DNA of 64,000 nt from Arthrinium phaeospermum (lineage: Eukaryota; Ascomycota; Sordariomycetes; Amphisphaeriales; Apiosporaceae): contig QYRS01000015.1 in NCBI GenBank assembly GCA_006503535.1, forward strand, positions 1-64,000, read 5' to 3'. Both the position numbers and the translations under genes were made by a program. Positions 58,501-64,000 of the stretch are shown here, in pieces (within the stretch, counting starts at the first letter, position 1; each line of letters opens with the position of its first letter). The notes under the pieces were generated by a model. It was not told the origin of the DNA and made no database searches. It was given only the letters and a program-made list of their open reading frames with translations.

Positions 58501-59766
58501 TTATCCCGTGGATTCCTTTTCCTCCTCTCTGGCTTCGCCGACTTCCCCAAACAACTGCGTCTCCAGCTCGGTCATGGCGTCGATACTTTCCTGCACACCC
58601 AGCCAGTCGCAGAGATGGCGCCCGGCATGTACCACTTTCCAAAACGCGTCTTCACCTGCCAACGCCCTATTGACTCTTGGTGTAAGCATTTACTCTTTTT
58701 GGAGTGAACAAGATGTCTTAAGAGGGAATAATGGGGATTTCTCGAGTAAATGGTTACTCTTTCCCTCATGAGACACTTGGATAATGTGGAATAAACACTG
58801 GGCTAGGAATGAATGAACATCGTAAGTCGCTTACCACTCATCGTAGTCTCCGAGTACCACCGTCTCCGCCCATTCCAGCAGAAGCGACATGGTCTTCGCC
58901 GCCTCGCGCTCCACGTTCAGTACGTCCAGCCGGTCGCGCTGCGAGCCCGTCCAGAGCTGGTTGCAGATGTTACTGATGTTCTTCAGCAACGAACTGGACG
59001 GCGGGGGGGACCGGCCGTTGGTTATGTCGTCCCGTTGGCGACAAGGAGCTTCTGTGTGACGGCCTCTGTGGTTGGAGTCGTCATCGCGTGGAGCACTGGG
59101 AGCTGGGGGGTGGGGAGAGCAGCTTTCACGCGCGCGGCGATTTGCCTCGAGGGCGCTAAGGTAAGTACTTGTAGCTCGCAGGCACAGTTCGTGGATTCTT
59201 CCGATGGCAGTATAGACTTGGGGTATTTGGTTGGAGTCTTTGCTTGCAATGCTTGCCACGCTAGCGATGGAGCTATGGCTATTGCCCGGTTTGCAAGACG
59301 TCGGCTGGTGTTCACTGGGCTGGCCATCACAGTCCACCTGGTAGTCCATAGTAGCCTCGGACCCATGGGACGAGGCTTGGTATGGCATCGGTGGAAGTAC
59401 ATAAGGCGGTGAATGCCAAGCGTCTTGTAAAGTTGATCGATAGTCTGCGAAGAGTTGCTGCTTTGGTTGACTCGTGGCTGGGGACAGAGGGTTGACAGAC
59501 CAATAGGGGGTGCTCTCCCTGGAGATCTGGACTTGCGTGGCGTTGTTTAGGCGGTGTTGGAGTGAATTATCGTACCGATGGAACTGAGTCTCCTTCTCAG
59601 TGTCAGGTGCGGTCCCAACACTCTGCCCTTCCAAGCAACTTGATTCGGTTCCCATACTCTGAGGAAAACTCTGAGGAACTCCAGGGGCAGATGGCTCAGC
59701 ATATTGAGAGCCACGGCCTTCTTTCTGCTGATAGATGAAATCACTTGGCGATTTGACAGTCTCCAT
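58501..59766 (-). CDS. Conserved hypothetical fungal protein, 365 aa
   Basis: Exon 1 is 59766-58835 and exon 2 58666-58501. The intron (58667-58834) uses donor GTAAGC and acceptor CAATAG, joining GDYDEW to ALAGEDAFWKVVHAGRHLCD in frame. The N-terminal 170 residues are Ser/Pro/Gln-rich and disordered. The C-terminal half looks helical and folded: QVYTAIGRIHELCLRATSTY, LLKNISNICNQLWTGSQRDR, NVEREAAKTMSLLLEWAETV and LGVQESIDAMTELETQLFG. The layout (disordered N-terminus, helical C-terminus) is common in fungal regulatory proteins, but no zinc finger or other DNA-binding motif is visible. I do not recognise the family. Well-formed splice sites and protein-like helices make it very likely real. 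Confidence 0.75.
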
Positions 59767-60048
59767 CTTCTTCCGTGTATATCAATCCGGGAGCTGAGAT
59801 GGGTATCTCGGGTAGGAGAGACTGAGCTATAGAAGTAAAGTGATCAGGTATATATGCTGAAAAGTCGATCGATTCTTAATCATCCTCTGTACCTTGTCTC
59901 ATATCATGCTTAGGTAAGGAAAAGGCGGTTGGTAGCTTGACAGCCTTACAGTCAACTCTTTTGCACAAACATAAGGAGTGCTGGAAACATCTCAAGGCAG
60001 GAATGTTCTATTCATTTCATATGTCTCACCAACTACTTTGGGTTTGCT

Positions 60049-61245
60049 TTAAAGGGTCCAAATAACAAGTCTTCCATCCACTCCGCTGGCTTTTGTGCAT
60101 GTTAGCATTATTTGAAACAAGGAACAGCGGTCAAAACTTACTGCTGAATTGGGTAACGTTGCCGCCGTTAGACTCGTACACTCGCACAGTCGAAATGGTG
60201 TTCTGATGGACAGTCTTCAACTGCGTGTCATCCTTCGCTTTGCCCTTGAGATCCATCTGTTTGAACATATTCAAAGCGGACTCTTCGCGGGCATCGCCCA
60301 ACCCAGGTCTGCCCTTGGACTCCAGGGTACCGCTCAGTTGCCATCCCGAGGCATCGCCCTGGAAACGGAAGGCCTCGCAATCGTAGCCAGCGGCCACGAT
60401 CTCGCTCTCCGAAGACCAGATCAGACTCATGAACGGCAAGAGCTGCGTGTTGATGCTGATGACAGCACGTGGCGGCTGGTCCGGGGCTGTAGGGTAGACA
60501 ACAGTGATGCTGCTGTCATGGGCGGCAAAGGCGAGAGCATCGCCGCTGGGAGAGAAAGCGACAGAGTGAACCCAACCAGCCGAATTGTTCATGAACTCGC
60601 CGCAGACGGTGTTGAAAGGCAAGCGCTCGCCCCAGACGCTTGGGTCTGGGCGAGCATCGACACCCTTGATGAAGCTGGAGAAGACTCGGGCATGGGCATC
60701 GGTGGATCCGGCAGCCAGCAGAACGCCGTTAGGATGCCAGGAGACAGTGGTGATGGTACTCTTGATGGGCTTCTTCAAGTGCTTGGAAACCCACCAGTCA
60801 TTCTCCTCCTCAAAATAGCAGACAGCAATGACCCGGTCTCCCGATCCAACAGCGAACTTGGTCTCGGACGGCGACCATCGAACGAAAGTGGCGGCTCGGG
60901 CGATTCGAAGCAGGACTAGTGTCGGCTTGTAACCCGTAGGGGAGGGCTCCCAAACAAGGGCATTTCGATCTGTAGTAGCGTCAGCGCCATTCTGAAACTT
61001 CTTGTTCGGATCCAATGCATACCCTGAGAGCATGTAACGATGCGGCCGCTGTTGGGTGCGATGTCGACACCCGTAATGGTCTTATCGTGCCCCTTCAGCT
61101 CGTCCTTGAGCTTGAAAGCACCAGCAACCTTCCCATACAGCTCCACGGCTGAGTCCTTGGCAACAGCGAGGATCTTGCGATCTGCCGAGAAGGAATGGTC
61201 GGCAATTGGCCGGTGAAACAGATGGTGCACTTCGGGGCCTGACAT
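60049..61245 (-). CDS. arc40: Arp2/3 complex subunit ARPC1 (Arc40), WD40 protein, 363 aa
   Basis: ARPC1 is the beta-propeller subunit of the Arp2/3 complex, which nucleates branched actin. Exons: 61245-61023, 60969-60142, 60089-60049. The protein starts MSGPEVHHLFHRPIADHSFS and contains LKGHDKTITGVDIAPNSGRI, then VTCSQ|DRNALVWE across the first splice. Then come ATFVRWSPSETKFAVGSGDR, DWWVSKHLKKPIKSTITTV, SWHPNGVLLAAGSTD, AGWVHSVAFSPSGDALAFAA and VDGRLVIWTL at the end. The order and the KHLKKPIKSTI signature are diagnostic of ARPC1. Length fits the family (about 370). The longer frame extending upstream of 61245 runs into the shared promoter and is not used. The gene is divergent from the U2 B'' gene. 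Confidence 0.95.
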
Positions 61246-61685
61246 GGTGAATGTGTGATAGGAGGAGCTCTCAACTATCACTTCGCGGAGTTTTGGTATG
61301 GGATTGGGAGCTTCGAAGCGACGTACGTAAGTCGGGCGCAGCTCAGGAGAAGTGAGTGACCTCAGTCGCAGTTGGTGGGGTTGTCGTCGGTAATTGTGGC
61401 GGTAGCGGTGTGGGGAGATGTGGCTCAGGCAGATACCGTACCTGTGCCTGCCTGTCTGGGGAGCTACGCTACTACTGCTACCTATCAAAATTCCGCCTGC
61501 TCGAGCTTGAATTGATAGTTCGACCTGTGATAGTCGCGTGGTCCGTCAGCTTAGAGCCATTGCCAAATTCTCAATTGTTTGTTCCGGGCCTGTTCTGTGC
61601 AATATTTCGAGACTACCTATCGCGGAATCTTCACACCAGTAGCGGTATTGTGCGCCGTTTCGTAACCATACTCCCTTCTGTCAAC
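61246..61685. promoter_or_regulatory. Shared divergent promoter, ARPC1 / U2 snRNP B''
   Basis: Only 440 nt separate the two start codons, which face away from each other, so both core promoters and leaders must lie here. No clear TATA box is seen on either side. Inferred from geometry. Confidence 0.6.
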
Positions 61686-62416
61686 ATGGCCGCTCGACCG
61701 CCGCCAGCTTCGAAGGCTGGAGGGGCAAAGGCAGCACCTATTCCACCCAACCAAACGTAAGTCACCCGTTTGAGTCGCCGGCGACATATGCAAGGGTATT
61801 CGTTTCTCACACGGTTTATTAGCTTATATGTTACGAACCTTCCTTCTGCGAAAATCCAAAAGGACGACTTGAAGACGGCCCTCTACATGTTATTCTCGAC
61901 CTATGGCCCGGTTCTTGATGTCGTCGCGCTCAAGACGATGAAGATGCGCGGTCAAGCACACATAGTGTTCCGTGATATGCAAGCAGCTACACAAGCCATG
62001 CGAGCTTTGGAGGGTTTCAGTTTCCTCGGAAGGGAGCTTGTACGTTTTCGCACCGTGTGCTATTTGTTTTGTCAAGCGAGCATACTAACACATGCCTCCA
62101 GAGGATTTCCTACGCCAAGTCCAAGTCAGACACAGTGGCAAAGCTCGACGGAACATACAAAATGCCCGGCTCTGCCGCTGCCAATGTCGAGATGTCCGAA
62201 GTTCAACAGAGTATCTTCAATGCTCCCGCTCCAGGATCCGCCGCTGCCACAGCGCCCGCACCGCCTCGTGGCTTGCCCACGAAACCTCCTACTTCTGAGC
62301 CCTCGAAAGACACATCTGAGGCTGATGCTCGGGGACAAAAGCGCACACGCGATGAGGAAGAAGAAGAGGACAGCGACTCCGATGTTGCCATGGAGGAGGA
62401 TAGCGACGACGAGTGA
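61686..62416 (+). CDS. U2 snRNP B''/U1A-family RNA-binding protein, 200 aa
   Basis: A spliceosomal protein that binds an snRNA stem-loop through its RRM. Exons: 61686-61756, 61823-62039, 62102-62416, with a CTAAC branch site 8-12 nt before the last acceptor. The start (MAARPPPASKAGG) is followed by RNP2 LYVTNLPSAKIQKDDLKTAL, LFSTYGPVLDVVALKT and RNP1 MRGQAHIVFRD. RALEGFSFLGRELRISYAKS, KSDTVAKLDGTYK follow, the signature of the U1A/U2B'' family. The C-terminal half is Ala/Pro-rich and then acidic (EEEEEDSDSDVAMEEDSDDE); the second RRM of human U1A/U2B'' is absent. Fungi usually have one such protein; assignment to U2 B'' rather than U1A is by convention. Confidence 0.92.
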
Positions 62417-62550
62417 ACTGGCTCGAACACATGATACCCACCAGAAGAAGAAAAAATACGATGGCAATCACGATGAACCTCGATAATACAGCAGAAAAGA
62501 GCCCTGGTCGCTCCCGAGGATATGCATACTACGGATCTTGGGTAGGTGGT

Positions 62551-63427
62551 TCAGGCCTTGTTGCTTAAAGCCATTTCTTTTGGAACCCATAGGCCGACAC
62601 ATCCGCCAACCAGACCCAGCCAGACCATAAGGTAGTCTTCCTTTGGGCAGTCGAAGCCTGCCATGGCGTCGCTGAGGAAGCATGGGTGGACGAAAAACGA
62701 AGGCACTCCTGTTAAAGGGTGGTGCTGTGGGGCCAACATTAGCCACAAGGTAGATCAATAGACTCCCGGGACGAGGACGAGCCTAATGTTGACTCGGTTT
62801 GCAGCTATAGTTGAATACGAGAACGACTTACATCTGCTGAGATACCGCCTATGGTTCCCGTTCGTCGGAGAGAGTCTTTGTACTGATCAGGTACTAAGCG
62901 CCGGAAAACCGTGTCAATATCAAAGGAGGCCTCCTCCCCCGGCAGATCATGCAGGCTGAACCAGAGGCAGGGTGCACGATAAGTTGGATGAAAGTGAATC
63001 TCGTATCGGACATGTCCAAAGTTGGCTTTGGAAGGGTGCTTCACAAGGAGTTCCTGCAGTAGTTGAGCTTTGTTGTTCATGTGCTGGGTATTCTTTGCAT
63101 TTTGTTTGGTTTTACCTGGTCGTCCTCCTCACTGTCCATCGCCATGTCATCTGCCATGGCCCCGTTGTCCATTGCTTCAGTCATGGTGAAACTGTTCAAG
63201 GTCGCCTCGAGATCGCCTAGATTTGTGGTGTCTTCTAGAGGCCGGGAGATCTGGACAAAGGTTGCATAGTCCGAATCCATCCCGAACGACATGTCCAAAG
63301 CACTGTGCACACCCAACCTCCATTGCCGCCGCAGAGAGCCAAGTCGGGCCTGACAGTACTTTCTGTCGAGAAAGTGGCATGCTTCGGCAAATTCGTCCTT
63401 GTCCAGAAAGGGGTAATTCCGATACAT
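62551..63427 (-). CDS. atg10: Autophagy E2-like enzyme ATG10, about 235 aa
   Basis: ATG10 takes activated ATG12 from ATG7 and conjugates it to ATG5, needed for autophagosome formation. Exons: 63427-63116, 63053-62832, 62724-62551. I start at ATG 63427 (MYRNYPFLDKDEFAEACHFL); an in-frame ATG at 63457 would add ten residues and cannot be excluded. Exon 1 contains GSLRRQWRLGVHSALDMSF and ends with an acidic segment (DMAMDSEEDDQ). Exon 2 carries RYEIHFHPTYRAPCLWFSLH. Exon 3 holds the catalytic core HPLTGVPSFFVHPC (nucleophile Cys193) and YLMVWLGLVGGCVGLWVP. The splices are chosen by phase and by joining ISAD to HHPLTGVP. Its 3' end is 135 nt from that of the U2 B'' gene, convergent. Confidence 0.9.
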
Positions 63428-64000
63428 TGATCGGTGCTCAGTCCCATGACTCATCATGAGACGGGCGTGCAGTGTGATGGCCTTTGAAGGTAGTAATGGG
63501 CACGCACCTACATCCAGTTGTTAGCATCATTCGAAATCTCATAGTGTAGCAAATGTCCGCCAAGAGGTCTGTCTATGTATCTTTCAAGAAATGAAACCTA
63601 TGTACCCAATCCTCTTGGGATGTGAGTGACCTCGATAGGTATTGTTTCCTCCCACGCCACGGCGGGTGACTTAAAACTCAGATAGCAGCTACCTCCGTTT
63701 TTTTCAACCTTACTTACTTACTCAGGTAACTAACTGGCGCAACAGGGGCAGTGATGATTGATCTTTACTTACATCCAGTAGAGAAATTCCGAAGGAGAGT
63801 TTAGTCAGGTTATGCGAGAATACTCGATATTGAATATGCGCAAAATTGACGCTATCTCCTAACAGTGCTGTGGTCTGGTGGATTGGGGTGGTGGCGTTGG
63901 CTTATTTGCCCTTCAGGTAGGTACCTAACCTAACATGTTTGACATCACTACCTCGAGTCCTTTTTACAGTCAACTCAATCAACTGATGAAAGCCACAACT
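63428..64000. other. Upstream region of ATG10 to window end
   Basis: Probably the ATG10 promoter and leader. No gene seen in the last 570 nt. Confidence 0.5.

Noticed and set aside
1..64000. CRISPR arrays, operons or bacterial-type ribosome binding sites
   Set aside because: Spliceosomal introns and fungal gene families show this is eukaryotic nuclear DNA. The short tandem repeats present have no spacer structure.

Overview
ORGANISM. The window reads as nuclear DNA of a filamentous ascomycete (Pezizomycotina, most likely Sordariomycetes). Genes carry several short introns of about 48-150 nt with GTAAGT-like donors and CTAAC/CTGAC branch sites. The gene set includes a CFEM surface protein, a Zn2Cys6 regulator, ATG10, VPS10 and a SUR7-like four-pass protein. 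A 10-kb block has been driven almost entirely to A+T, as RIP (repeat-induced point mutation) does. No species assignment is possible by eye. LAYOUT. 1-12 kb is gene-poor: a CFEM/GPI protein (243-849), a 53-aa Cys-rich protein (7757-7918) and three very long G/C homopolymers. 12-15 kb holds an 11-exon Zn2Cys6 transcription factor on the minus strand. 16.9-20.8 kb holds a ubiquitin C-terminal hydrolase and two lineage-specific proteins. 21.2-22.9 kb is a small graveyard: a broken dynein light chain (LC8) copy, a broken short-chain dehydrogenase fragment and an AT-rich scar. 23.1-27.9 kb holds a DUF962/Mpo1-like protein, RNA polymerase II subunit RPB7 and a four-transmembrane protein. 32.2-33.9 kb encodes a radical-SAM lysine 2,3-aminomutase-like enzyme with a predicted mitochondrial leader. 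36.3-39.6 kb is a 631-aa protein gene with a 1.45-kb intron. 40.88-50.84 kb is the AT block, bounded by inverted repeats of about 82 bp. 52.4-63.5 kb is a dense housekeeping stretch: VPS10 sorting receptor, an unknown protein, ARPC1 (Arp2/3), U2 snRNP B''/U1A-type protein and ATG10. HOW THEY FIT. There is no biosynthetic cluster. VPS10, ATG10, UCH and ARPC1 concern trafficking, autophagy, ubiquitin and actin, but their proximity looks incidental. The two structural surprises are the hyper-AT element with inverted-repeat ends and the zone of gene relics next to a small AT scar. QUALITY NOTE. Five apparent single-base deletions, most of them at short runs of one base, break three otherwise well-formed genes (CFEM x2, Zn2Cys6 factor x2, VPS10 x1). 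This looks more like sequencing or assembly error than pseudogenisation. Gene models here were joined across those points. Exon boundaries are hand predictions from splice motifs, frame and family conservation.
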